A DNA stretch of 57,625 nucleotides from a virus. The DNA is taken from the IMG/VR virus record IMGVR_UViG_3300036770_005327, positions 1-57,625 of that record, one strand, 5' to 3'. This document shows positions 24,509 through 31,216 of the stretch, piece after piece. The notes under the pieces are model-generated. The model did not search any database and was not told where the DNA came from. It saw nothing but the letters and a program-made list of their open reading frames with translations. Numbering within the stretch: the stretch's first letter is position 1; every line of letters starts with the position of its first letter. A program made the translations under genes and the position numbers.

Positions 24509-24881
24509 TAATATCCTTCATCTTCTCTGCATAAACCAATTCAGCCAGCGCCTTACCGTCATCAGACAAAGCGAACGCCAGCTGCAACGAACTGCTGCGA
24601 TACTTGAGTAGCAGCTGACGATCAACCAACGTATGACAACTAGCCCTGAAGTTGGTTGGTGCTATCTTGTTGTCACGGCGCTTATTGATAATCGCCAGTA
24701 TATCGACGCCTGGTATCGGCCCGGTCCTGCCCTTTTCACGTAACAGCTGCAGAACAAACAAAGTGTCGCGCTGAACGGCCGACAACCTGCCCTTATTCAT
24801 GTTAGACATGATTAGCAGTTGCTTTCCTAGTCTTCGCCCTGCTATTACACAACTCGCTTCTGCATGCTGCTGGTTGTTCAT
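24495..24881 (-). CDS. winged-helix-like hypothetical protein
   Basis: 128 residues from ATG 24881, with AAGGG five bases upstream; a GTG at 24887 is possible. Residues about 35-110 (AVQRDTLFVLQLLREKGRTG through ASCHTLVDRQLLLKYRSSS) have the helix-helix-strand pattern of a winged helix, with the recognition helix near NFRASCHTLVDRQ. It could be a small DNA-binding regulator of early genes. It overlaps the next gene by 14 bases. No family name is given. Confidence 0.55.
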   Translation of the reverse strand: MNNQQHAEASCVIAGRRLGKQLLIMSNMNKGRLSAVQRDTLFVLQLLREKGRTGPIPGVDILAIINKRRDNKIAPTNFRASCHTLVDRQLLLKYRSSSLQLAFALSDDGKALAELVYAEKMKDINVEQ

Positions 24882-24889
24882 TGGCACCC

Positions 24890-25189
24890 TTATTCATTTT
24901 TGACATGAATAGTTGAACCCATCAAAGGCATCAACTTTTTCATTTCACTGAGCTTTGCATGAAACTTTCGCTCGTAATCACAAAGCAAAGCATCAGCAAC
25001 TTCAACCCATTTTTCGCCATGCTGTTCGACCAGTCTTGATGCCCAGTGAATAAAGACCGCTTGTTCGTACTCAGCATTTGCACGTACAGGTGCATATACT
25101 CCTGTCCGGATCAGCACTTGAGCAATTCTGGCACACGCGAAGTTAGGCCGGCCAAGCACTGATATTTGCTCTTTCGATAGTTCAATCAT
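24890..25189 (-). CDS. hypothetical early phage protein, helical
   Basis: 99 residues, mainly helices. It has a conserved-looking stretch FACARIAQVLIRTGVYAP and EYEQAVFIHWASRLVEQHG that I associate with small phage proteins of unknown function in early regions. Its start overlaps the end of the previous gene by eight bases and its stop lies eight bases before the next start, so it is part of the same leftward operon. No motif that tells function. Confidence 0.7.
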   Translation of the reverse strand: MIELSKEQISVLGRPNFACARIAQVLIRTGVYAPVRANAEYEQAVFIHWASRLVEQHGEKWVEVADALLCDYERKFHAKLSEMKKLMPLMGSTIHVKNE

Positions 25190-25490
25190 GCTTTTCCTCC
25201 GCTATTTCGCAAAGTTGTAGGATTCTAACTGGCGAGTAACTTCTGTTTGTTTCAATCAGCTTGCGTACTGCGGATTCAATATCTTTGAAGATATGCGCTT
25301 TGCTTACATCATCTGTCCAGTAATTAGCTTTGCCTTCTCCGGCACTCGATTCGTAATAAACCGTTTCTGGATTATCCAGCACCATCGCACCGCTGGCGTC
25401 TTTAACTACGTCATTATTTCCGTCAAACTTAAAATCACCAGAAGGTGCCGCCAGGACAAAGTGACCAGTCACAGGTTTTAAGGTCGTCAT
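25182..25490 (-). CDS. hypothetical early protein
   Basis: 102 residues from ATG 25490; a TTG at 25499 lies too near the AGGAAA site. The first half is beta-rich (TGHFVLAAPSGDFKFDGNND). The second half is helical, with IFKDIESAVRKLIETNRSYSP suggesting an alpha-helical cap. It is probably a small soluble protein. It overlaps the following gene by eight bases. Unrecognised. Confidence 0.65.
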   Translation of the reverse strand: MTTLKPVTGHFVLAAPSGDFKFDGNNDVVKDASGAMVLDNPETVYYESSAGEGKANYWTDDVSKAHIFKDIESAVRKLIETNRSYSPVRILQLCEIAEEKHD

Positions 25491-25516
25491 AATCTGCAAT
25501 TTCCTGTAATGTAATG

Positions 25517-25855
25517 CTACTCTTTGATATCTATAAAAATATTCGCAGACATTGTTGATACATCACCTTTAACACTCTTAGCTATTACTGTGCCGGACAT
25601 GGTTTTAACAGAACCGTTAACTGACCTACATCGAACTGCTGCAGTCATAGTTTTTACCGACCCGCAATCGCCTCGTACATTCACCATGTCAGCATGATCA
25701 ACTGATAGAACCTGAACATTTCCAACAATGTGGATCGAGATATCTTTTGCGTCAGGTGTAACGTCCTGCCCGTCAACAATTAATTTCCCGCCCGATACAC
25801 TGACATTTCTGCCGCCAGTAATAGTGACACCGTTAATTCGGATCGAATTTGTCAT
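25517..25855 (-). CDS. right-handed beta-helix-like repeat protein
   Basis: 112 residues from ATG 25855, with GGAT eleven bases upstream. The sequence is a set of short repeats with the pattern xVxGDxGSVKTMSxxVxCxxVxG (SVKTMTAAVRCRSVNG, SVKTMSGTVIAKSVKG, DVSTMSANIF). Each would form one coil of a small beta-helix or a self-assembling ladder. Proteins like this occur in many phage and prophage genomes with no assigned role. The N-terminus is a beta domain (INGVTITGGRNVSVSGGKLI). It is the third of a short gene group in the early operon. Confidence 0.7.
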   Translation of the reverse strand: MTNSIRINGVTITGGRNVSVSGGKLIVDGQDVTPDAKDISIHIVGNVQVLSVDHADMVNVRGDCGSVKTMTAAVRCRSVNGSVKTMSGTVIAKSVKGDVSTMSANIFIDIKE

Positions 25856-25867
25856 GTCTTTTTTATC

Positions 25868-26263
25868 CTATTTCGCGTGATAGCAATGTAATTTCAAACC
25901 ACTGCGCAGCCTTGCGCCAGTCATAGTTGTTTGCCAGCCGCAACGGCACACAACTTTGTAAATTGCCTTTCTGTGCTCATTGGTGCCCAAATCATCCATA
26001 ACGATATATGAACCGAACCGCTCGCCTCGCTCTAACTTCTTCCGGCTTTTAGAACCAAGCTCTTTAGCAAGCTCAGTCCTGAGACAGCCGCAAGATGTTC
26101 TGAGCTTTCGCCTTAAATGACTTGCGGCTGCTTCGGTCTTAGCGCCGCACTGGCACAAGCATTGATACATAACGTGAGTGCCGTTCTCAGCGCCACGAGA
26201 CATACCGATGACGGTCAATCGTCCAAACACTTCCCCTTCACAAACCGGAATGTGCCTACTCAT
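25868..26263 (-). CDS. tandem zinc-ribbon protein
   Basis: 131 residues with two related halves. The first (GEVFGRLTVIGMSRG, then CLCQCGAKTEAAASHLRRK, then SCGCL) has the C-x-C-G ... SCGC pattern of short zinc-binding domains that sit at the N-terminus of AP2- or HNH-type homing endonucleases. The second (GERFGSYIVMDDLG, then VVCRCGWQTTMTGARLRSG) repeats it with fewer cysteines. No HNH or GIY-YIG catalytic part is present, so it is probably DNA- or RNA-binding only. Its ATG overlaps the stop of a 17-codon frame that may be a leader peptide. Confidence 0.7.
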   Translation of the reverse strand: MSRHIPVCEGEVFGRLTVIGMSRGAENGTHVMYQCLCQCGAKTEAAASHLRRKLRTSCGCLRTELAKELGSKSRKKLERGERFGSYIVMDDLGTNEHRKAIYKVVCRCGWQTTMTGARLRSGLKLHCYHAK

Positions 26264-26313
26264 GACACGTAACTTAAATCTTTGTCTTCCTGGTACTGGG
26301 CATTAATGCTCAT
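26260..26313 (-). CDS. possible 17-residue leader peptide
   Basis: ATG 26313 follows GGCGGGTGAT, a usable ribosome site. The frame reads MSINAQYQEDKDLSYVS and stops in a TGA that overlaps the ATG of the zinc-ribbon gene in an ATGA arrangement. Such couplings let ribosomes reach a start that lacks its own site, as this one does. It could be chance: only 54 bases are involved. Confidence 0.4.
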   Translation of the reverse strand: MSINAQYQEDKDLSYVS

Positions 26314-26322
26314 ATCACCCGC

Positions 26323-26592
26323 CTAAAGTTGTGTGTTATCTACCAACTTTGATAACTCTTTGCGCTCAATTTGCTTCAGTTCTTCGTAGAGCCTGGCAAT
26401 TTTATTGAGCCGCTTAAACGCCTTGCACAAGTTGCCAGCGTCTACGCCGTTAAGAACAGCAGCTGATTCGCGGGTGAAACCACGAACCACATGGTCAAAC
26501 AAGGCCTGCTTCATCGCGGCTTCGTTCCTCGTGAACTCCATTAGCTTATTCAGCTTCTCAGCTGACACTGTTCCACGGCATAGATAGTTCAT
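26323..26592 (-). CDS. PapB/KorA-like HTH regulator
   Basis: 89 residues from ATG 26592, with AGGTGA eight bases upstream. The middle (MKQALFDHVVRGFTRESAAV, then LNGVDAGNLCKAFKRLNKI) matches the helix-turn-helix pattern of PapB/FocB and TrfB/KorA-type regulators: a first helix, RGFTRESAA as helix two and GVDAGNLCKAFKRLN as recognition. A helical tail follows. Such proteins act as plasmid or fimbrial-operon regulators, fitting a phage-plasmid. Its site is not known. It overlaps its neighbour by four bases. Confidence 0.6.
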   Translation of the reverse strand: MNYLCRGTVSAEKLNKLMEFTRNEAAMKQALFDHVVRGFTRESAAVLNGVDAGNLCKAFKRLNKIARLYEELKQIERKELSKLVDNTQL

Positions 26593-26825
26593 CGCTGCAT
26601 CACCTGGTACTCTTTGATCAACCGGTTCAGCTCACTTCTGACCTGCTCACGCATTGAGTCTGGCAACTTCTCCAGCGCCTCAACAACCTGTTCACGGGTC
26701 ATCTGACCGATGCGGCGCTTATTAAATAATTCTTTTGCACGTAAGTTTGCTCGATACAGCTGCGCCTGCCTTGCCTTTTGCCCTACCAAAGATGATCGGC
26801 TGAACTGGCGACTGCTGTACGTCAT
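26589..26825 (-). CDS. small helical hypothetical protein
   Basis: 78 residues, Arg/Gln/Leu-rich and helical throughout (KARQAQLYRANLRAKELFNK, then REQVRSELNRLIKEYQVMQ). The basic N-terminus could bind nucleic acid. It overlaps the preceding membrane-protein gene and the following regulator by four bases at each end, a very tight arrangement typical of early operons. Unrecognised. Confidence 0.65.
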   Translation of the reverse strand: MTYSSRQFSRSSLVGQKARQAQLYRANLRAKELFNKRRIGQMTREQVVEALEKLPDSMREQVRSELNRLIKEYQVMQR

Positions 26826-27085
26826 TGTTTATTGTTACCTCTGTAGTGATTAACCAGACGCTGGCTGTCATCGCGCTTGCGTGTGTACACTTTCAAAATT
26901 GTGTAAAGACACATGGCCAATAGACAAACCAGCAACAGCCAGCCAACGGTTTTGCCAAAATGGCCAATCACCCAGTCCGCGGTAAAAGCAATGTAAGAAC
27001 CAGCAGCCAGGATCCAGAACATCCAGCTTTTTAACGTCAAGGCACTGCCGGCTACGGCACTTCGCCACCACAACTTTATTCCCAT
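26822..27085 (-). CDS. small two-TM membrane protein
   Basis: 87 residues from ATG 27085, with GAAGG five bases upstream; the longer frame to 27130 has no ribosome site. Two hydrophobic helices are visible, near residues 12-38 (ALTLKSWMFWILAAGSYIAF) and 46-68 (GKTVGWLLLVCLLAMCLYTI). The C-terminus is basic and soluble. Possible roles include superinfection exclusion or membrane-linked regulation, with no direct evidence. It is the first gene of the early leftward operon that runs down to the Tad2-like genes. Confidence 0.65.
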   Translation of the reverse strand: MGIKLWWRSAVAGSALTLKSWMFWILAAGSYIAFTADWVIGHFGKTVGWLLLVCLLAMCLYTILKVYTRKRDDSQRLVNHYRGNNKQ

Positions 27086-27555
27086 GCTCACCTTCCATCG
27101 TTCGCCAGGCATTCGCCCTGGCGCAGCCACAAAAAGCCGGGATTGCTGAAAACAGCATCATGCCAACAAAATCCGGCCAGTTTTTAGCAGTTGGGTAATC
27201 TATCCGTTTCTAACCCTTTTGCTTACCCTTACATATGTTCCACGGAAAAAACCAAACAACGCCAAGCACTTATCACAACATTTCAGCGTTTTGGTATCGC
27301 TCAATAATTGTGCAAGCTACTACGTGTTTTTCCTGAACTACCGGAAAGGGTTCGCAAGGGTTTTGGATAGCACCAAACAAAATCAAAAACTCTTTACTTG
27401 AGTATTTGCAGGATATTAGCGGATCAATTTGATTTGTAAAAGCTCAAAAGGATCCGAAACAAAATAAATCTAACAAGGATCAAACATTTTCGAGGAATGA
27501 AAAATGCGGATTTTTGGCATAAAAAAACCCGCCGAAGCGGGATTTTTAAGATGTC
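27086..27555. promoter_or_regulatory. intergenic control region of the left early operon
   Basis: About 470 bases with no convincing gene; a 60-codon plus-strand frame at 27219 has no family, neighbour coupling or ribosome site. A palindrome TCAATTTGAT (27424-27433) overlaps the -35 of a minus-strand promoter candidate (TTGATC-N17-TACTCA). It is the same palindrome as in the Q operon leader and before the XRE gene at 36591. Minus-strand transcripts from here would serve the gene at 27085 and the following block. A terminator for the genes to the right lies at 27520-27547. Confidence 0.5.
27520..27547 (-). terminator. intrinsic terminator, bidirectional, UUCG loop
   Basis: On the minus strand CCCGC - TTCG - GCGGG is followed by seven T; on the plus strand the same stem is followed by ATTTTT. 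It ends the leftward transcripts of the block 27556-30180 and could also stop rightward ones. Confidence 0.85.
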
Positions 27556-27843
27556 TTAACGTCGGTCTGGTGAGATGTAAGTTAGTTTCCAATCATCGTC
27601 GTGCTCGATTGGCTTTTCAAGCCGATAGAATGTAACTGTCCTTTTCATTAGATTTTGTCTGTAGTTAAATTCAAAACCTGAGCCAATGATATTTTCCAGC
27701 ACTCTGTCCGCAGGAGTGAAAAAGACTCCGTTATATTGGTATCCAGGTATCGCTAACAACAATCCTCTCTCAGAAACCTCAATACACTCGCCTGGCTTTA
27801 ACGATGACACCATTTTTATAACTTCTTTTGCTTCAGGTTTCAT
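27556..27843 (-). CDS. hypothetical early protein
   Basis: 95 residues from ATG 27843; the ORF extends to TTG 27858. The message runs straight through from the preceding gene, whose TAA (27849-27851) lies five bases before this ATG, so reinitiation is likely. The sequence is beta-rich (GECIEVSERGLLLAIPGYQYN, then FNYRQNLMKRTVTFYRLEKP). No cysteine pairs or catalytic motif. The terminator follows nine bases after the stop. Unrecognised. Confidence 0.65.
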   Translation of the reverse strand: MKPEAKEVIKMVSSLKPGECIEVSERGLLLAIPGYQYNGVFFTPADRVLENIIGSGFEFNYRQNLMKRTVTFYRLEKPIEHDDDWKLTYISPDRR

Positions 27844-27848
27844 CGTGT

Positions 27849-28298
27849 TTACGGCCAAATTTTGTCTTTGAGCTTACTAACAACACGGTCCAAAAGGTCC
27901 AGCTCATTATCATTCAATCTGCGAACGCCATAGTCATGCGCTTTCAGCAACACGCATTCTTCATCTTGACTGAGTTCAACAGTTCTTTCTTTTCCGACCG
28001 CAAGGCCTTTGTAATATTCCAGTGATTTTTGCATTCCTGCAGTCTCCAATATGTTTTCTATGCTTTCTATCCTGTTAATAACAGGAATAATCATAGCGTT
28101 TTCAACGCTGATATCAGCAATGCCTTTCTCGGTCCGGCATCGATAGTAATTGCCGTAAAAGTTTGACCATTCCTCAACCAGCTCCAACTTTTCACCAACT
28201 TTAAAAGACTGCACTGTTAGTCCTGGGCGCGGATATTTTGTAATCTCGTGCTTGTCGCGTTCACACTCACAGTCTTGAGTTATAACAATTTGCGTCAT
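27849..28298 (-). CDS. hypothetical early protein
   Basis: 149 residues from ATG 28298, with GGAAT nine bases upstream. The N-terminal half is beta-rich (YPRPGLTVQSFKVGEKLELV, then NFYGNYYRCRTEKGIAD), like a small SH3-type barrel. The C-terminal half is helical (ELSQDEECVLLKAHDYG, then NDNELDLLDRVVSKLKDK), resembling a short helical regulator. Two domains joined this way are not one I know. The gene is in the early block, after the small zinc-ribbon gene. Confidence 0.65.
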   Translation of the reverse strand: MTQIVITQDCECERDKHEITKYPRPGLTVQSFKVGEKLELVEEWSNFYGNYYRCRTEKGIADISVENAMIIPVINRIESIENILETAGMQKSLEYYKGLAVGKERTVELSQDEECVLLKAHDYGVRRLNDNELDLLDRVVSKLKDKIWP

Positions 28299-28316
28299 TT
28301 TAATTATTCCGCTTGA

Positions 28317-28463
28317 TTAATAAGGCAACGTCACCATGCCATCATCTAAATCCGATTGCTCAGTTTCTGCTGGCGCTTCACAGCTTAAACAGTGGTGGCA
28401 AACTCTCATGCCAGTCGGCTTATCTTCGCCACAGCTGGGGCACGTTTCTAAATCTGCGTCCAT
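28317..28463 (-). CDS. 48-residue zinc-ribbon protein
   Basis: ATG 28463 to TAA 28317-28319. The sequence begins MDADLETCPSCGEDKP and continues with VCHHCLSCEAP, so there is a CxxC pair and a CxxCxxC pair, enough to hold one zinc, followed by an acidic tail ending in DGMVTLPY. It lies between two other early genes on the same strand. Small zinc ribbons of this sort in phages are usually nucleic-acid or protein adaptors; function unknown. Confidence 0.75.
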   Translation of the reverse strand: MDADLETCPSCGEDKPTGMRVCHHCLSCEAPAETEQSDLDDGMVTLPY

Positions 28464-28466
28464 GAC

Positions 28467-28799
28467 CTACTCCCATTTATCCCGCAACTGCTTCATGATG
28501 TCGCCATCAAAACCTTCGTCATTCATCCAGCGCGACGGCCACAGCTCATGCGCAACACAACCAGCTATCGCAACCTCTGCATGCGCGCGGTTTTCAGAAT
28601 CGAATTTGTAGATATTTTGCATATTAAATGGCGAACCATACTCCATTGACAACAGCAGTCGCGCCGCTGTCTCTGCACCACCGCCGGAATGCTCAATCGC
28701 TTGAGTAGCCAAATGATACGCAGACTGACCGCGCGTGCTGGAAGATAAGACAGCCTGGTATTTTGCCGCTTCTCTTTTTGCGTATTCTTCATAAGTCAT
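28467..28799 (-). CDS. DUF7673-like hypothetical protein
   Basis: 110 residues from ATG 28799, with GGAG eight bases upstream. The region SGGGAETAARLLLSMEYGSP with FNMQNIYKFDSENRAHAEVA follows the pattern of a small phage and prophage family I recall as DUF7673, also seen in mobile elements. The upstream spacer carries three degenerate 11-base-phased heptamers of the same type as at parA. The protein is helical. Biological role unknown. Confidence 0.6.
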   Translation of the reverse strand: MTYEEYAKREAAKYQAVLSSSTRGQSAYHLATQAIEHSGGGAETAARLLLSMEYGSPFNMQNIYKFDSENRAHAEVAIAGCVAHELWPSRWMNDEGFDGDIMKQLRDKWE

Positions 28800-28819
28800 A
28801 AAATGCTCCGCATCTAAAA

Positions 28820-28852
28820 GAATTTCAAAAGTAATTCAAACGTATTTCAAGT
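28820..28852. repeat. three degenerate heptamers, 11-base phase
   Basis: GAATTTC, GTAATTC and GTATTTC begin at 28820, 28831 and 28842, each 11 bases apart, just upstream of the DUF7673-like gene. They are a weaker version of the GTATTTC/GAAATAC clusters near 30300 and at parA. Confidence 0.5.
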
Positions 28853-29020
28853 TGCCAGCTTTTCGGCAATTTCGGCTAATCGTTTATCAATGGCCGCTGA
28901 CTGCTCGATTAAGTGGTCACGCTCTTTGTTCAAGCCAGCAACACACTGGCAGTAAACAAAAAAATCAGCTTCAACGGCACTGGTTAACCAGCCTGTATCA
29001 TCACAATTGCTGCATTTCAT
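28847..29020 (-). CDS. small zinc-binding protein
   Basis: 57 residues from ATG 29020, with GGAGG six bases upstream. MKCSNCDDTGWLTS and YCQCVAG give CxxC and CxC sites, and the rest is a helical hairpin (LNKERDHLIEQSAAIDKRLAE). The start lies inside the end of the next gene upstream, a coupled arrangement. It is probably a nucleic-acid or co-factor binding adaptor. It could be a partner of the RHH-like protein encoded just before it. Confidence 0.6.
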   Translation of the reverse strand: MKCSNCDDTGWLTSAVEADFFVYCQCVAGLNKERDHLIEQSAAIDKRLAEIAEKLAT

Positions 29021-29450
29021 CATCATCCTCCACCGGCGAGTCAACCACTGGACCTTTGCGCCAGAACGCTTTCGCGAAGTAGATGATGCAAAGCCTTTGC
29101 GGCAAGCTATAGCTATTTAATTGATCAATAAACGCAATAGCATCGGCCTTAGCCCCTAAAAACTCGGCTACTTGTGCATCGCACTGATAGCCTTCGCTGA
29201 CATGCCAGGCTAAAAGCCTCGCTTCTTCTTTCGGATCAGGATGCGGCATATAGCCGTTGTAGCAGCAGTACAGTGCACTCCATTGATTTGCAGATAGATC
29301 CGGCGTTAGCTCATTCACGATGATTGATACATGCTCTGCCATCGCATTGATTGATCCTGACCAGTTCATACCTTCACCGGCCACGTCCGAAAATGGTCGC
29401 AGCGCTTCGATAGTTGGGTCCGTTAAGCGTACTGATTTTTTAATTGCCAT
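29001..29450 (-). CDS. RHH-like hypothetical protein
   Basis: 149 residues from ATG 29450, with AAGGA eight bases upstream; the longer frame to 29582 lies in the preceding gene. The start MAIKKSVRLTDPTIEALRPF resembles the beta strand and first helix of a ribbon-helix-helix domain. The rest is helical and acidic, with two vicinal cysteines (CC) near residue 70. A terminator lies between this gene and the one upstream. Possibly a regulator; the fold is not certain. Confidence 0.5.
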   Translation of the reverse strand: MAIKKSVRLTDPTIEALRPFSDVAGEGMNWSGSINAMAEHVSIIVNELTPDLSANQWSALYCCYNGYMPHPDPKEEARLLAWHVSEGYQCDAQVAEFLGAKADAIAFIDQLNSYSLPQRLCIIYFAKAFWRKGPVVDSPVEDDDEMQQL

Positions 29451-29465
29451 GATTAAATCCTTATT

Positions 29466-29486
29466 AAAAAGCCGCCCGAAGGCGGC
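29466..29486 (-). terminator. intrinsic terminator, UUCG loop
   Basis: On the minus strand GCCGCC - TTCG - GGCGGC is followed by TTTTT. It follows the gene 29497-30180 by eleven bases and reduces read-through into the next gene, whose start codon is only 15 bases beyond. Confidence 0.9.
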
Positions 29487-29496
29487 GTGCTGGTTG

Positions 29497-30180
29497 TTAT
29501 TCTGCGGCCGCAAATTCGCGGAGCTCGGGCAACCACTGACTATCGTCACAGGTGCCATGCTCGATAAGATGCTGTGCAACATTGGCAGGAATATCTTTCC
29601 CTCTGTACAGAAGGTCAGCCCAAATATCTCGCAAGTCGCTCAGCATGGAGTCAAGATTCGGAGTTTCGCGAAAGTAATAGCCATTCTGGCCATCTGAATC
29701 AATCACGCCTTGCGCAAACTGTTCAAGCGTCTGGCCATCTTCAGGGAATGGCTTATCTTCAATCCATTCAGCCAAATCAATCATGCCGCCTTCTAGTTCA
29801 CACATGAAAGCATAGGTTTGGTGGATGTTGGCGATACTCTCTTGGGCTTCTTCGCTGAACTTGCCAACCCAATTGCTGCCGTTCCAGTGAGATTCTGAGC
29901 CGTCCAAAATTGCTTGAAACAAATCTTTATTGTCATTGATGATTTTTTCAATCTGATCAGCTGTTGTGTGCGGATTGATTGCAAAGCGAACGATTAGCGA
30001 ATGCCAAACAGCGCTAGGGACCGCGTTGCCAATCAGGCCGCTGTAATCCGCAATTAACGAGCCATCACGGATGTCTAATTCAAGATAAGCTGGTTGTGGT
30101 TCGTGTTGACCACCATATTGAGCGTACACAGGAAAGCGTTTTGCAGTGGATGCGTCGAACAGGATATTTAAAGTAGCCAT
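29497..30180 (-). CDS. hypothetical protein, first gene of the leftward block
   Basis: 227 residues from ATG 30180, with AAGGA eight bases upstream. It is a soluble mixed protein with an N-terminal beta strand (MATLNILFDASTAKRFPVYA), a central helical part and an acidic middle (AEWIEDKPFPEDGQTLEQFA). No enzymatic motif. It is the gene driven by the minus-strand promoter at 30250-30278, next to a heptamer cluster, so it may be controlled with parA. Function not recognised. Confidence 0.65.
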   Translation of the reverse strand: MATLNILFDASTAKRFPVYAQYGGQHEPQPAYLELDIRDGSLIADYSGLIGNAVPSAVWHSLIVRFAINPHTTADQIEKIINDNKDLFQAILDGSESHWNGSNWVGKFSEEAQESIANIHQTYAFMCELEGGMIDLAEWIEDKPFPEDGQTLEQFAQGVIDSDGQNGYYFRETPNLDSMLSDLRDIWADLLYRGKDIPANVAQHLIEHGTCDDSQWLPELREFAAAE

Positions 30181-30249
30181 ATATTTTTCCTTAACTTTCG
30201 CCCTGCCGGATTGGCGAGTTTCTTAGCTGTGTTTACCGAACACAAAACA

Positions 30250-30278
30250 AGCATATCGCACCCATGCCGCACCGTCAA
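30250..30278 (-). promoter_or_regulatory. promoter, minus strand, upstream of 30180
   Basis: On the minus strand TTGACG (30278-30273) and TATGCT (30255-30250) are 17 bases apart. The heptamer cluster 30294-30322 lies immediately upstream. Confidence 0.6.
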
Positions 30279-30293
30279 CGCTCAACAGAAAAA

Positions 30294-30322
30294 GAAATAC
30301 AAATGAATTTCAAAAGAAATAC
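30294..30322. repeat. three heptamers GAAATAC/GAATTTC, 11-base phase
   Basis: GAAATAC (30294-30300), GAATTTC (30305-30311) and GAAATAC (30316-30322) are each 11 bases apart. They lie between the divergent promoters at 30250-30278 (minus) and 30332-30360 (plus), placed to act on both. The same motif and spacing flank the parA promoter. Confidence 0.7.
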
Positions 30323-30331
30323 AAAAACAGA

Positions 30332-30360
30332 TTGACGCAACTGTTTTATATCGTTAATTT
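30332..30360 (+). promoter_or_regulatory. promoter, plus strand, for the 30427 operon
   Basis: TTGACG (30332-30337) and TAATTT (30355-30360) are 17 bases apart, ten bases after the heptamer cluster. The operon it would serve starts at 30427. Confidence 0.5.
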
Positions 30361-30426
30361 AAAAAAGCTGCACAGCGCAGCATTCTGAAATAGTTGGCTT
30401 CTTAGCACAGCACACAGGAAAAAAAC

Positions 30427-30642
30427 ATGAACACATTTAAACCAGTAACACATCGCGGTATCACGTATTTTGCACAGCACACAGCTACTGGCTGGACAGT
30501 GCAAACAGCACAAAAAATGGCATCAGGTAAAGTGGTCAGGGGCGCAATTCGCAGATACAAATCGCTTGCCCTGATGATATGCGTCATTCCTGCATTTCGA
30601 ACCAATGCACTGGTTCGCCAAGAAGCGGGGCAGGTCCATTGA
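30427..30642 (+). CDS. hypothetical protein, first gene of the 30427 operon
   Basis: 71 residues from ATG 30427, with AGGA nine bases upstream. MNTFKPVTHRGITYFAQHTA, then GWTVQTAQKMASGK, is beta-rich at the start and basic in the middle. The last third has the run LALMICVIPAFRTNALV, a short hydrophobic stretch. The stop overlaps the next start, so the next gene is coupled. Unknown. Confidence 0.6.
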   Translation: MNTFKPVTHRGITYFAQHTATGWTVQTAQKMASGKVVRGAIRRYKSLALMICVIPAFRTNALVRQEAGQVH

Positions 30643-30860
30643 AGCGGCTTCTCCATAAATCATATCTTTTCGGCTACAAGGGCAAAACGCCGCCGAAGTG
30701 GCTACGTCGCTTGGTCGCAAAAACCATGCTGCACAGCGCCTGGCTAAATGGCAAGTTGGGGATATACACGGAAAGTGGCAGAAAGTACCATACCGCCACT
30801 GGCCATGCTGAACCCGAGCGCGCTCATGACGAAACGAATATCGATCTACTTGTCTACTGA
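30639..30860 (+). CDS. small basic hypothetical protein (TTG start)
   Basis: 73 residues from a TTG whose first T-G overlaps the TGA of the preceding gene. The sequence (KRLLHKSYLFGYKGKTPPKW, then LRRLVAKTMLHSAWLNGKLG) is strongly basic with several aromatic residues and ends acidic (HDETNIDLLVY), as a small DNA- or RNA-binding protein might. Its end overlaps the RHH candidate that follows. The start at 30579 in the same frame is not supported by a ribosome site. Confidence 0.5.
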   Translation: MKRLLHKSYLFGYKGKTPPKWLRRLVAKTMLHSAWLNGKLGIYTESGRKYHTATGHAEPERAHDETNIDLLVY

Positions 30861-31074
30861 AAACGAACAAGCCTTGGCAAACCGGTTTTCCGAGCCAGAA
30901 ATCAATTACACCAGGGCGGTTAATGCCGCCTTGGCAGAATGGCGCGAAAGTGCGCCACAAGGAACAAAACATGAAAAAGCAAAAGACTCAGATCAACAAC
31001 AGCAGAATCGCCCTGGGCAACTGGCTGCGGGAACAGCGGCAGGCGAAAGGCCTCACAATGAGAAATGTAGCTGA
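30826..31074 (+). CDS. RHH-like small protein (uncertain)
   Basis: 82 residues from ATG 30826. The first 40 residues (MTKRISIYLSTENEQALANR, then INYTRAVNAALAEW) fit a ribbon-helix-helix (CopG-type) domain. The rest is low-complexity and rich in Gln and Pro, and is read in a frame shared with the XRE gene that starts at 30971. The RHH part is convincing; the tail may be a product of overlap. It may act on the heptamers at 30294-30322. Confidence 0.45.
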   Translation: MTKRISIYLSTENEQALANRFSEPEINYTRAVNAALAEWRESAPQGTKHEKAKDSDQQQQNRPGQLAAGTAAGERPHNEKCS

Positions 31075-31216
31075 GCTGATGGAAGTACCGCACAGCTTAA
31101 TTGGCAAAATAGAGTGCAATCAGCGCCGGCTCGATGTCGGCGAATTGATTGCATATAGCGACATATTAGGAGTTAAAGCCGCTGACGCGCTGGCAGCAGC
31201 GGCAGTTGCTAGATAG
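30971..31216 (+). CDS. XRE-family HTH regulator
   Basis: 81 residues from ATG 30971, with AAGGA seven bases upstream. The core LGNWLREQRQAKGLTMRNVA, then ELMEVPHSLIGKIECNQRRL, is a typical helix-turn-helix of the phage Cro/CI type, with a following hydrophobic helix (ADALAAAAVAR). It is short for a CI and of suitable length for a Cro-like protein. It ends the rightward operon, convergent with the minus-strand gene ending at 31209. Confidence 0.75.
   Translation: MKKQKTQINNSRIALGNWLREQRQAKGLTMRNVAELMEVPHSLIGKIECNQRRLDVGELIAYSDILGVKAADALAAAAVAR

Noticed and set aside
27219-27401. 60-codon plus-strand frame in the left control region
   Set aside because: No ribosome site, unusual composition, and overlap with promoter-like sequence; treated as noncoding.
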